Shown: positions 7,602 to 14,566 of the stretch, piece by piece
How positions within the stretch are numbered: the stretch's first letter is position 1
Layout: each line of letters starts with the position of its first letter
Made by a program: the position numbers and the translations under genes
Assembly: GCA_002329365.1 (NCBI GenBank)
Contig: DCUB01000018.1
Span: 1-22,876, forward strand
DNA from: Ruminococcaceae bacterium UBA1425
GTDB taxonomy: Bacteria; Bacillota; Clostridia; Oscillospirales; Acutalibacteraceae
DNA: 22,876 nucleotides
Reading direction: 5' to 3'
The notes under the pieces: model-generated
The model's database searches: none
What the model was told of the DNA's origin: nothing
Seen by the model: only the letters and a program-made list of their open reading frames with translations

Positions 7602-8407
7602 CCGAACACCTCCCGGATGATTTTCTCGAGTTCCTTTCGGAACGGGCGGCTGTCCTTCATGGTCAGGTCAGCGAGGAGGTTTCCGGCGAGATACTGTTCC
7701 TCCAGCTCTGCCGAATACGGCAGCTTGAACGCCACGCTGCCCAGCACTTTGCCGATATGCTCGGCGGCCTGCTGGGGTTTGATGTTTGCCGCCACCTTGT
7801 ACTGCTTATCCGCATCCCATTTGGCGTCCCCCAACAGGGGGAGCTGGCTGGAGAGGTAGCTGACAGATTTAAGGTCGCAGTTGGCAAGACGGAGAACGCT
7901 GTCGGCCTCCATCAGCGCCACGGCGGAGAGGATGTCGTTGGCGATATACGAGCCGCAGTCGATGACCACATAGGGCACAATCTCCCGCAGTCCGTCCAGC
8001 AGCTCCGTCGCCTGCTTCTCCGTATAGGGCGGGTAGGTGTACTCGTTTTCCCCCTTCTGCATCCCGAGGATCGTCAGATAGCCGAGCCGCTTGTGGGTGA
8101 CGCAGTTGTGCTTGATGAGGCTTTCGCCTATCCTCGCGGCGGCGAGGATCGTGCCGAGGGAACGCTCACACTCCAGCTCCGAGCCGGGACAGATGCAGGG
8201 CAGCATGGGCGCGGTCATGTCGCAGAGGACGAGCGCCACATTGCGCTTCTTATCCGCGAGGGCCTTGGCGAGCTTTACGGCGGTGACCGTCTTTCCGCTT
8301 CCCGGCGAGCCCCACACGGCGAGGACGCCGCCGCTGCTCTGCGCCTCCTGTTCGTAGTCATCTTCCGCGCCGCCGCGGTGAAAGATGCTCATTTTCTTAA
8401 AGTTCAT
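7595..8407 (-). CDS. TadZ/CpaE-like ParA/MinD-type ATPase
   Basis: 270 residues. After a short N-terminal extension, residues 33-40 read GSPGSGKT, a Walker A motif, inside VLAVWGSPGSGKT, with a following helix typical of ParA/MinD ATPases. A second hydrophobic strand ends in PYVVIDCGSY, where MinD proteins carry a Walker A' or Walker B Asp. TadZ/CpaE proteins mark the place in the cell where the Tad machine is built. Position directly before tadA supports this. I see no N-terminal receiver-like domain, which some CpaE proteins have. The start overlaps the previous gene by 11 bases, with GAGGTG 10 bases upstream. Confidence 0.8.
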   Translation of the reverse strand: MNFKKMSIFHRGGAEDDYEQEAQSSGGVLAVWGSPGSGKTVTAVKLAKALADKKRNVALVLCDMTAPMLPCICPGSELECERSLGTILAAARIGESLIKHNCVTHKRLGYLTILGMQKGENEYTYPPYTEKQATELLDGLREIVPYVVIDCGSYIANDILSAVALMEADSVLRLANCDLKSVSYLSSQLPLLGDAKWDADKQYKVAANIKPQQAAEHIGKVLGSVAFKLPYSAELEEQYLAGNLLADLTMKDSRPFRKELEKIIREVFGC

Positions 8408-9215
8408 CGTCTGCCGTCACCTCGCTTTCCGGGGAGGGAGCGGGATCGGCGGCCTCACTTTCGGCTTTATCGTCCGTTTCCGGTTCCGGCTCGGCGTACA
8501 GTTCTTCGATGAGCGCGTCCTGCGCCTCGATAAAGGCGGCGGCGTTCTCCGGCGCGCCGCGGTAGACGAGGGTGAGGTGGAGCTTCGCGTCCAGCTCCAG
8601 CGCGGCCAGCACCTTGGCCTGTTCGGGCGAGACGAGGAAGGTCACCGTTGAGGGCAGCTCCTTTTCATCCTCCACGGCCTCTCCTGTGTTGGCATCGTAG
8701 CCGGAGGAGGCGGTGACAGTGATGATCTCCACATACTGAAGCTCGGGCGGGATGACCGTTTCGCCGGTCTGCTGGAAATCCGCCACGACCACGGAGACAA
8801 TATCGCCGGACCGGAGCTTGCCGGAGAGACCATTGGCAAAGGATTTGATGGTGACCGACATGGCCTGCTTCGACCCGTCGAGGCTGTAAAGGTAGGCGTT
8901 CTCGGCGGCGGGCGTTTCAGAGAGCTTGGTGGAGAGGATATAGTCCCCGACCGCCAGATCCGCTGTTGCGTACTTGCCGACCACGGTGTCCTTTTCCCTG
9001 ATGATGTTGACGGGCAGATTGTAGCCTCCCACCTCCACGGTCTGCACCATGTCCTTGGTGATCTCCTCGCCGGCCTTGATCTCCTTGGCGACGCGGACGA
9101 TCTCGGTTTTCTGGCTGATGCCCTGGTTGAAAAGCGGCGTAATGCCAAAGCAAATCACCAGCGCCACGATGATGCAGATGACGCCGATGACCGTGCGGTT
9201 CTTGAAAATACTCAT
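8397..9215 (-). CDS. cpaB: CpaB/RcpC-like pilus assembly protein with SAF domain
   Basis: 272 residues from the ATG at 9215, nine bases after AGGAGG. Upstream in-frame codons belong to a frame open by chance through the peptidase gene. One N-terminal membrane helix (about 8-28) is followed by a SAF-type beta-clip domain (VRVAKEIKAGEEITKDMV, then DLAVGDYILSTKL), which is the signature of CpaB/RcpC. A second beta-rich part (SGDIVSVVV) follows. The last ~40 residues are very acidic (PEPETDDKAESE) and probably disordered. In diderms RcpC contacts the secretin. This organism appears monoderm and no secretin gene is seen, so the role here is probably in the cell wall zone or pseudopilus collar. Confidence 0.85.
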   Translation of the reverse strand: MSIFKNRTVIGVICIIVALVICFGITPLFNQGISQKTEIVRVAKEIKAGEEITKDMVQTVEVGGYNLPVNIIREKDTVVGKYATADLAVGDYILSTKLSETPAAENAYLYSLDGSKQAMSVTIKSFANGLSGKLRSGDIVSVVVADFQQTGETVIPPELQYVEIITVTASSGYDANTGEAVEDEKELPSTVTFLVSPEQAKVLAALELDAKLHLTLVYRGAPENAAAFIEAQDALIEELYAEPEPETDDKAESEAADPAPSPESEVTADDEL

Positions 9216-9232
9216 GTTGGTAGACCTCCTGA

Positions 9233-9640
9233 TTAGATGAAGTAAGCGGCGATGAAGCCGGCGGCAAGGAACGGCGCCAGCGGGTAGCTGACTTTCTTCT
9301 CTTTCTGCCGGAGTTTTCTGACGAAGGCTTCCGCAAGCCAATAGAGGCAGAACATGGACAGCCCCAGCATCAGCCCCAACGCGCCGGAAAAGAGTCCAAG
9401 CGTCAGGCAGGAGGCGGCGACCAGCATGGTATCGCCGGCGCCGCCTCTCTGGAAGCCCGAGGCGAGGAAAAACGGCACGGCGAGGATAGGCCCCCACAGC
9501 CTGACGGGGCTGAAATAGATCAGCCCCGTCAGCGCAAGGAGGATGCAGACGCTGTAAGGTATCGTCCGGCTCTTAAGGTCGGACACAGCGGCCGCCAACA
9601 GCAGAGAGATAAAAAATGCCGCCCGAAGGATGGCCAGCAT
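9233..9640 (-). CDS. tadV: TadV-like prepilin peptidase (A24 aspartic protease)
   Basis: 135 residues with about five hydrophobic helices. The two catalytic Asp residues of the A24 family are visible: Asp21 in SDLKSRTIP (family pattern D..x.R.IP) and Asp70 in GGAGDTML (family GxGD). The short, methylase-free form matches TadV/CpaA rather than full PilD. The ATG at 9640 lies one base after the stop of the pilin-like gene, and no strong Shine-Dalgarno site precedes it, so translation is probably coupled. It likely cleaves the pilin-like protein encoded next to it and the two pseudopilin-like proteins at 2931-3862. Confidence 0.9.
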   Translation of the reverse strand: MLAILRAAFFISLLLAAAVSDLKSRTIPYSVCILLALTGLIYFSPVRLWGPILAVPFFLASGFQRGGAGDTMLVAASCLTLGLFSGALGLMLGLSMFCLYWLAEAFVRKLRQKEKKVSYPLAPFLAAGFIAAYFI

Positions 9641-9641
9641 C

Positions 9642-9914
9642 TTAGCTCAAAGCGCCGGCGTAGTTGAACATATCCTTGATCTTCTGGTTGAGGGTAGGCA
9701 TGACCACATCCCCGAACAAGGCGTACAGACCGGCCAGCAGGAGCGCGCCGAGGACGACGGCAATCAGGATCTTCACGGCGGTGTCGATATAGCCCTCGCC
9801 GGCGTTGCCGTACACAGCGCGGCGGGAAAAGCCGAGGAAACGGGAGAGGGCGAGTTTGGCTTTCTCAGCCACAGCCTTGGCGGTGTTATTCATGTTGATA
9901 AACAGCTTTTTCAT
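9642..9914 (-). CDS. Flp-like pilin subunit (DUF6133-like)
   Basis: 90 residues: a basic 30-residue leader, the motif GNAGEGYIDTAV, then one long hydrophobic helix (about 45-67), and a short tail (LNQKIKDMFNYAGALS). A long positively charged leader ending in Gly-Glu-Gly-Tyr before a helix is the layout of a type IV/Flp prepilin, although the classic Flp order (Glu-Tyr five and six residues into the mature chain) is not kept. An AGGAGGATT site precedes the ATG, the strongest in the operon, as expected for a major subunit. It directly precedes the peptidase gene. I recall this family as DUF6133 but did not verify it. Confidence 0.75.
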   Translation of the reverse strand: MKKLFINMNNTAKAVAEKAKLALSRFLGFSRRAVYGNAGEGYIDTAVKILIAVVLGALLLAGLYALFGDVVMPTLNQKIKDMFNYAGALS

Positions 9915-9949
9915 ACAGTAAATCCTCCTAAAAATGTTTTGTGTGGTGG

Positions 9950-10354
9950 TTACATAGTAGGCGCGGACATACCCTGCGCCTGTTCGGGGAACGGGGCGGC
10001 CTCCTGCCGCTGGCTCTGGAGCTGCGAGAGCTGGTGCTGGTATTTGCCCAGCACAGCTTTGTCGAACTCGATGCGCGACTCTTTGGTGCAGGGGAAGCAG
10101 ATGTCCTTGTACTCGCCGTTGCCGGCCTTGTAGCTGGGCATGGATACGAAAAGGCCGCTGCTGCCCTCCATCACCTTGACTCCCCGGATGGCGAAAGCGT
10201 CGTTGATGTTGACCGAGGCGTTGGCGCGCAGAGAGCCCTCCGCACGAAACGAGTTGATCTTGACGTCGTACTTCATCGGGTAGGCGGGCGCGGTCTGCTC
10301 GGTGGCGGACTCCGTCTGCGCGGGGCCGGCTGCTTTAGTTTGGGATTTTGCCAT
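9950..10354 (-). CDS. SpoVG family nucleic-acid-binding regulator
   Basis: 134 residues. The core at about 28-108 matches SpoVG closely: SFRAEGSLRANASVNIND, then IRGVKVMEGSSGLFVSMPS, then GEYKDICFPCTKESR and a C-terminal helix. The N-terminus (about 25 residues) is Ala/Thr/Glu-rich and the C-terminal 25 residues Gln-rich, both probably flexible additions absent from chromosomal SpoVG. SpoVG proteins bind DNA and RNA and affect sporulation, capsule and virulence genes. This copy heads the Tad operon, after a terminator, so it may regulate pilus or transfer genes (inference). The site AAGGAGG precedes ATG at 10354. It ends in GMSAPTM, similar to other Met-containing tails here. Confidence 0.88.
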   Translation of the reverse strand: MAKSQTKAAGPAQTESATEQTAPAYPMKYDVKINSFRAEGSLRANASVNINDAFAIRGVKVMEGSSGLFVSMPSYKAGNGEYKDICFPCTKESRIEFDKAVLGKYQHQLSQLQSQRQEAAPFPEQAQGMSAPTM

Positions 10355-10388
10355 AGCTGTTTTCCTCCTTTTTGAGATTTTGGGTATG

Positions 10389-10410
10389 AAAAAAGACAGC
10401 CTCCGCTGTC
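10389..10410 (-). terminator. Intrinsic terminator overlapping the YodL-gene stop
   Basis: On the minus strand GACAGC GGAG GCTGTC is followed by TTTTTT. The TGA stop of the YodL-domain gene lies inside the stem. Only about 35 bases separate its end from the spoVG-like start, and they contain the AAGGAGG site but no promoter-like hexamers. Confidence 0.8.
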
Positions 10411-10972
10411 ATGGGGAACTGGTTTGCCGCAGAGCCATATCCTGTGAGGGCATTTCCGGCTCAAAGGCGATCTCCTTGAACTGCGTGCGTCCAAGATGGT
10501 AAAAGGAGCTGCCGCCGCTGTCGTACAACTCCACGATATCCGATACAGCCAGCGGGTGGCCGCTGAAGCCGTTTGGCGCACGGTCGCCGAACTTGTCATA
10601 GATAGCTTCGAGGTCGTTGGTTTCGATCTGTCCGTCATAGACGGGCCGGTAATCCTCCGGCTTCGGTACGGGCAGGGGCTTGCCCGGACTCACCAGCGCC
10701 GCCCACGCTCCCGCCTCCGGCTTGAGCTGCCAGATGCGGCAGGACTTGAGCGGCGCGGCAGCCTCGCCCTGCGGGGTCATTACGGCGCCGCTAATGAGCC
10801 GGTCATATACACCGTCCGTCCACTGCACCGCGAGGCCGCTTCGCTTGGCGAAGGACTCCAGCTCGTCCGAGCGGAACATGGCGTCCAGCACGGCCTGTTC
10901 GCCGCTGTCGATATACCCCGCGGGGCTGCCGTAGTAGTAGATACATCCATTACTCTGTTCGATGCCACGCAT
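10409..10972 (-). CDS. YodL-domain protein
   Basis: 187 residues, soluble. Residues about 108-170 (YRPVYDGQIETNDLEAIYDK, then FSGHPLAVSDIVEL, then FYHLGRTQFKEI) fit the YodL domain, a small beta-rich module common in Bacillota mobile-element proteins. Its function is unknown. The first ~65 residues form a separate region I do not recognise (AMFRSDELESFAKRSGLAVQW), and a Pro-rich linker joins the two. Start: ATG at 10972 with AAAGGAGGTG upstream. It is the last gene of block B, and its stop codon is buried in a terminator hairpin. Confidence 0.75.
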   Translation of the reverse strand: MRGIEQSNGCIYYYGSPAGYIDSGEQAVLDAMFRSDELESFAKRSGLAVQWTDGVYDRLISGAVMTPQGEAAAPLKSCRIWQLKPEAGAWAALVSPGKPLPVPKPEDYRPVYDGQIETNDLEAIYDKFGDRAPNGFSGHPLAVSDIVELYDSGGSSFYHLGRTQFKEIAFEPEMPSQDMALRQTSSP

Positions 10973-10989
10973 GGCGGCGCACCTCCTTT

Positions 10990-11724
10990 TTAAGTCATTT
11001 TCATCCCTCCAATTTCAGGAGCATCGCTCAACTTCTGCTTCGGAGCGGTGATCTGCTCCAGACGCTCCCGCGCCCACTGGGGAAGATACTCGTCCTTGAG
11101 AACGCCGACGAAATCGGAGCGGTTCCAGCGCGTCATCTCACCGTCGCCAAGGCAGGTCGAGCGGATGGAGCGTCCCCGTGCGTGGGGCCGACAGCCAAAG
11201 CCATCGTGGGCGTACCAGAGCTGATCTTCCTGATTCCAGCAGCTTTCCTTGAGAATATCCGGTGAGAGGACGAGGACTTTGCCGGTGTAATCGAGCTCGC
11301 TGGTATTTGCTTCGCAGTGGGCATGGTCGAATAGCCCCAGCGCCTGATACGCCCGCCGGTACTGATCGATAAAGACATTCAACACAGCGGGATGATTGGC
11401 GGCGCTGATCTCCGCGAGATGGTCGCGGGGAGCGTAGGTCTGCTTTGCCCAAGCCCGGTTCCCATTCGAGAAACGCCCGTCATACTCCAGATACTGCACG
11501 GTACTTGCCAGCACGAATCGCACCCGCTTGTAGCCATATTCTGCGATAACGCCGGCGGCGCAGCCGGGGGCGAGCGTGCTCCCGTCGTGATCCCGCGTGA
11601 TGGCCGCTTCGATTGCCTTGCGGCAGTCCACATTGGCATCATGGCTTTTTTGCCACAGTTCCAGCTCGTTGCGGTCTTGCGCGTCCTTCCGCGACCATGG
11701 GTAGAGGTAGGCTTCATTCGCCAT
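10990..11724 (-). CDS. DUF3849 domain protein
   Basis: 244 residues, soluble. The first ~115 residues (YLYPWSRKDAQDRNELELW, CRKAIEAAITRDHDGSTL, FVLASTVQYLEYDGRFSNGN, AWAKQTY) fit the DUF3849 pattern that I know from clostridial mobile elements. The remainder holds repeated Trp and His residues (LKESCWNQEDQLWYAHDGFG) and may be an extra domain. Function is unknown; neighbours suggest a role in establishment of the incoming element. The start is the ATG at 11724 with GAGGAT upstream, overlapping the previous gene by 11 bases. The C-terminus IGGMKMT belongs to the shared Met/Gly tails, here without serving as the next gene's ribosome binding site. Confidence 0.75.
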   Translation of the reverse strand: MANEAYLYPWSRKDAQDRNELELWQKSHDANVDCRKAIEAAITRDHDGSTLAPGCAAGVIAEYGYKRVRFVLASTVQYLEYDGRFSNGNRAWAKQTYAPRDHLAEISAANHPAVLNVFIDQYRRAYQALGLFDHAHCEANTSELDYTGKVLVLSPDILKESCWNQEDQLWYAHDGFGCRPHARGRSIRSTCLGDGEMTRWNRSDFVGVLKDEYLPQWARERLEQITAPKQKLSDAPEIGGMKMT

Positions 11725-12220
11725 AGACGGTATCCTCGGCCATCAGGTGTTCTTCCAGCACATCGAGACAGATGCCGGAATCAGACAGCATTTCAAGAAA
11801 ATCGTCCGGGATATCTGTCAAATCATGTTCATAGCAAGCCGGACCCACGAGAATCAACCCATTATCGTGGTCAGCGCAAGCCTCGAGTTTCGTGTTTCGG
11901 GGTAGTCCGAGTTCAACTAACAGCTCGGGGGGCACAACTATGCCACACTTGTTTTCATTGGCACAGTCGCCGCAGCCATCACAAGTACCACACGCTTTTG
12001 CCAGCTGAACAACAAGAAACTCGGACATCTTGTTGAGGTCGAGGATTACCTCAATCAGCTCATAAGCGGTCAACTTCCCTTGGAGAACTGCCACACAATG
12101 CCGGAGCTGATGCAATTCTGCGCACTGGGCAGCCGAGATCCCGCTTTCCTCCAAAACTTCAGACGGAATTACCATGCGAGAATCAGGACTGGATTCTTTA
12201 AATTTCAGTTCGTGTTCCAT
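11714..12220 (-). CDS. Protein with two AbrB-like segments and a cysteine cluster
   Basis: 168 residues. The C-terminal part (CGIVVPPELLVELGLPRNT then LEACADHDNGLILV, about 92-125) matches the swapped-hairpin AbrB/MazE/SpoVT DNA-binding fold. The N-terminus (SRMVIPSEVLEESGISAAQC, about 14-33) looks like a second, more diverged copy. Between them residues 77-92 form CGTCDGCGDCANENKC, with five cysteines at 77, 80, 83, 86 and 92, suitable for zinc or an iron-sulphur centre. It could be a metal- or redox-sensing regulator or antitoxin-like protein; no toxin gene is adjacent. It overlaps the methyltransferase end by 16 bases and the DUF3849 start by 11. Function is inference; the AbrB fold is fairly well supported. 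Confidence 0.65.
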   Translation of the reverse strand: MEHELKFKESSPDSRMVIPSEVLEESGISAAQCAELHQLRHCVAVLQGKLTAYELIEVILDLNKMSEFLVVQLAKACGTCDGCGDCANENKCGIVVPPELLVELGLPRNTKLEACADHDNGLILVGPACYEHDLTDIPDDFLEMLSDSGICLDVLEEHLMAEDTVYGE

Positions 12221-13071
12221 TCTGCTTCCTCCATTACTTCTTCATTTGTTTTTCTGGAAAAGTCGAATAGTGTCATCTGACTTGGTTCGTGTCTCTCTCT
12301 TTCACTGAGATCATAATTTCCAATAATCAGTTCGGAGAACTGACTGTTCGGATCATACCTCTGCTTGATGTTATTGATCCTGGTGGTTTCAAAGATGTGA
12401 ATACCAGGCGCATCGTACAACTCTCTGATGAATTCATCATCGTTATATGAGAGCAGAAATTTCCCATCAATGCGAAGGAGTGCATCTCTTAGCCGTATAT
12501 GGTCTTTCTCCGTGAACCCGCCTTCTCCAACATTCTTATAGTAGCTTTCAGTCGCATGATAGGGTGGATCGCAATAGAAAAAGCTCACCGGCCGGTCATA
12601 CTGCCGAATGAGCTTTTCAAAGTCCTTGTTCTCAATTACTACCTTTGCCAAACGACGATGCGCCTGCTCGATAAGCGGAAAGTTAGCGCGCATATCATGG
12701 GGCTGGCTGCCAAAGCTGTCGAGGCTGCTGGCATAGGAATACCGAATAAGCTGATAAAACCATGCTGCCTTCTGCACATCATTTTTAGGGCTATCACGAG
12801 CGAGCGCATCTCGCACTAACTCAAAATCCTCCCGCGAATTAAGCACATATTGCAAGGCGCTCATCAGCTCCTGCGGCTTATCCCGAACGCAGCGGTATAA
12901 ATTGACTAACAGACTGTTGAAATCGTTATAAACCTCAAAATCATTTCCGGGTGGTTTGGCAAATAGAATCCAACCGCCCCCTCCGAATACTTCGATATAT
13001 CGTTCGTAGTACAGTGGAAACATAGGCAGGATTGTGTCGCGCAAAGCCTTTTTCCCGCCAATCCAACTCAT
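12205..13071 (-). CDS. DNA adenine N6-methyltransferase (Dam/D12 class), orphan
   Basis: 288 residues. The motifs of D12-class enzymes are all visible: N-terminal WIGGKK (3-8), the SAM-binding YIEVFGGGG (25-33) and the catalytic YCDPPY (166-171). It transfers a methyl group from SAM to adenine; GATC would be the guess from the class but is not shown by sequence. No restriction nuclease gene is adjacent, so it is an orphan, as is common on mobile elements where methylation shields incoming DNA. It starts at ATG 13071, 8 bases after the regulator's stop and without a clear Shine-Dalgarno site, so it is likely coupled. The coding sequence looks more AT-rich than the Tad genes, hinting at separate acquisition. 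Confidence 0.92.
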   Translation of the reverse strand: MSWIGGKKALRDTILPMFPLYYERYIEVFGGGGWILFAKPPGNDFEVYNDFNSLLVNLYRCVRDKPQELMSALQYVLNSREDFELVRDALARDSPKNDVQKAAWFYQLIRYSYASSLDSFGSQPHDMRANFPLIEQAHRRLAKVVIENKDFEKLIRQYDRPVSFFYCDPPYHATESYYKNVGEGGFTEKDHIRLRDALLRIDGKFLLSYNDDEFIRELYDAPGIHIFETTRINNIKQRYDPNSQFSELIIGNYDLSERERHEPSQMTLFDFSRKTNEEVMEEAEWNTN

Positions 13072-13079
13072 AAAGCTAT

Positions 13080-13412
13080 TCAGAGGTCATCGCCTCCCTC
13101 CAAGGGGAGAGAAGTCTGATTGTTATCAAAGCGGGAGCGCGCTTTTTTTAGCCCGCGAATCGCGCCGCTAATTCCAGCGATTCGGCTGGACATATGGCGT
13201 ATTGTCTGGAGCAACTCTTCATCCGTTTCGGCAAAGAAATAACCTTTTGCGTTACTACAGATAGGAACGCCCTCGCGCCGGAGGGTATTGACCAAAGCTC
13301 GCAGTTCCGCGCCCTTGATTCCAAATGCGGTTTCAAGTTCTCGGCTTACCGCCGCATACTGCTCTCCACAATGAAAGATCTCCATATATCCAGCGAGTTC
13401 ACTTTTCAGCAT
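13080..13412 (-). CDS. Small winged-helix-like DNA-binding protein
   Basis: 110 residues. The first ~65 residues (FGIKGAELRALVNTLRREGV followed by PICSNAKGYFFAE) have the helix-turn-helix plus wing layout seen in small phage and mobile-element regulators, where a 'reg G-hP-I-C-S' segment precedes the wing. The C-terminal part is helical and basic (IRGLKKARSR). It probably regulates the following methyltransferase and block B. Start: ATG at 13412 after AAGGAGG. It follows an intrinsic terminator with no promoter between, so its expression depends on readthrough or on a promoter I cannot see. Confidence 0.65.
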   Translation of the reverse strand: MLKSELAGYMEIFHCGEQYAAVSRELETAFGIKGAELRALVNTLRREGVPICSNAKGYFFAETDEELLQTIRHMSSRIAGISGAIRGLKKARSRFDNNQTSLPLEGGDDL

Positions 13413-13454
13413 TTATGCCTCCTTTCCGGGGTCGTTTTTCCGAAAAAGAGCACA

Positions 13455-13494
13455 AAAAGAAGGGGCCGTTATCCCTTTCGGAAAACGGCCCCTT
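13455..13494 (-). terminator. Intrinsic terminator between the ArdA-like gene and the regulator
   Basis: AAGGGGCCGTT pairs perfectly with AACGGCCCCTT (stem 11 bp, loop 13), followed on the minus strand by CTTTTTG. It is placed 56 bases after the upstream stop and 47 bases before the next start. It is one of the most stable stems in the window. Confidence 0.82.
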
Positions 13495-13549
13495 GCGTGT
13501 GCGAATTATTCTTCTATATTCTGTTCTCTGCTGCAATCCTTTCTGTGTT

Positions 13550-14566
13550 TTATTCCAGCACCATGCCGTGAAGCGTATCCATGCTGTGTCTGGGAACCGC
13601 TCCAATCTTGCCAATGTACGCTTGCCCGTCCTCCGAAAGAACAAAGCCTTTCTTTTCTATCATATCGGCGGCATACTGTTCGAAGTCGAATGCGGCTGCG
13701 ACCGCATCCGACAGCTTGACACCGCGCTTTTTTAGATCACCCATTGCGTATTCTTTCAGTCCGGATAAAGGAACCAACTCATATCGGTTCAGGTTTTCTG
13801 CAACATCCAGTGCCTCGCCGAGAGAGGTGCATCCCTCATATTCCATTGCTCCGTGGAATAGCTCCATAAACATCCGCATCCCCTGGCCTCGCTCATCGAG
13901 GACATACCCGAGGTTGTTTCCGTCGTAGATCAGGTCCGCGATGCTGTCGTATTGAGAAACAAGGTCGCCGGCATGAGGGAGGATACACTTTGCCTCTAAC
14001 ACATGACACTCGTCCACGCGCAACGCTTCCAAAGCAGTCAGCGCAATCTTGATCTCGTCCGGCTTACCGTCGTTTGCATCCTGATAATCCGGCAGTCGCA
14101 GCCATACGCCCTCCGGGTGGTCGGACGAGGCCAGCTTGAGTTTGACACTCCAGCTATCGTCGGTGAGCTGGTCGAGGTTTGTGCCATCGTAGTAGGGCCA
14201 GAGCCCGTCCTCTGAGATCTCGATGTAGTTCCCGTCCACAAACACGCCGGGGTGCTGCACCATATATTTTCCCGCCAGCTTTTCGGTGTCGATAAAACCC
14301 ATATACTCCTGAGATATGCACTCGACCTCCCGCGCAACGAACACGCCGAGACCATCCTCTTTGCCAATGTCAAAGCAGATGTCGCAGTCGTGGATATTCT
14401 GGACGAGGTTTACCACATCCATGCCGCTTTTCGGCGGGGCGTAGACCGTCAGGCCGTTCAGAATAAGGCGCTCCTTGACGGACATATCTGACAGGCGCTC
14501 GTCCAGCCAGTGTTTCTCGGCAGGCGTGATCTCGGTGAGATGCAAGGTTTTCAGATAATCGTCCAT
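13550..14566 (-). CDS. ArdA-like antirestriction protein (diverged, paralog of the next upstream gene)
   Basis: 338 residues, soluble, very acidic overall. It shares with the upstream 371-residue protein and the 397-residue protein the pattern of a conserved 'LGEALDVAENLNRY' type helix followed by 'GLKEYAMGDLKKRGV', and a late DFEQYAADMIEKKGFVL segment resembling ArdA repeats. ArdA proteins mimic B-form DNA and block type I restriction enzymes. Whether this diverged copy still does so is unknown. The N-terminal ~190 residues are a separate region (ILNGLTVYAPPKSGMDVVNL). The ATG at 14566 overlaps the previous stop as TAATG, with GGAG upstream, so it is coupled. It ends in HGMVLE, only weakly like the other tails. 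Confidence 0.65.
   Translation of the reverse strand: MDDYLKTLHLTEITPAEKHWLDERLSDMSVKERLILNGLTVYAPPKSGMDVVNLVQNIHDCDICFDIGKEDGLGVFVAREVECISQEYMGFIDTEKLAGKYMVQHPGVFVDGNYIEISEDGLWPYYDGTNLDQLTDDSWSVKLKLASSDHPEGVWLRLPDYQDANDGKPDEIKIALTALEALRVDECHVLEAKCILPHAGDLVSQYDSIADLIYDGNNLGYVLDERGQGMRMFMELFHGAMEYEGCTSLGEALDVAENLNRYELVPLSGLKEYAMGDLKKRGVKLSDAVAAAFDFEQYAADMIEKKGFVLSEDGQAYIGKIGAVPRHSMDTLHGMVLE

Noticed and set aside
7505..8512. A 335-codon plus-strand open frame
   Set aside because: It spans the reverse side of tadA, the TadZ-like gene and cpaB, all of which carry clear motifs; no start signal is present.
9216..9497. Longer N-terminus for the CpaB-like protein
   Set aside because: The extension overlaps the TadV-like peptidase gene in another frame, and the internal ATG at 9215 has a perfect ribosome binding site and begins the membrane helix.
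11714..12220. Toxin-antitoxin pair with the AbrB-like protein as antitoxin
   Set aside because: The neighbours are a methyltransferase and a DUF3849 protein, neither toxin-like in size or motif.
12205..13412. Full restriction-modification system
   Set aside because: A methyltransferase is present, but neither neighbour has nuclease motifs; the small winged-helix protein and the AbrB-like protein are regulators by appearance.
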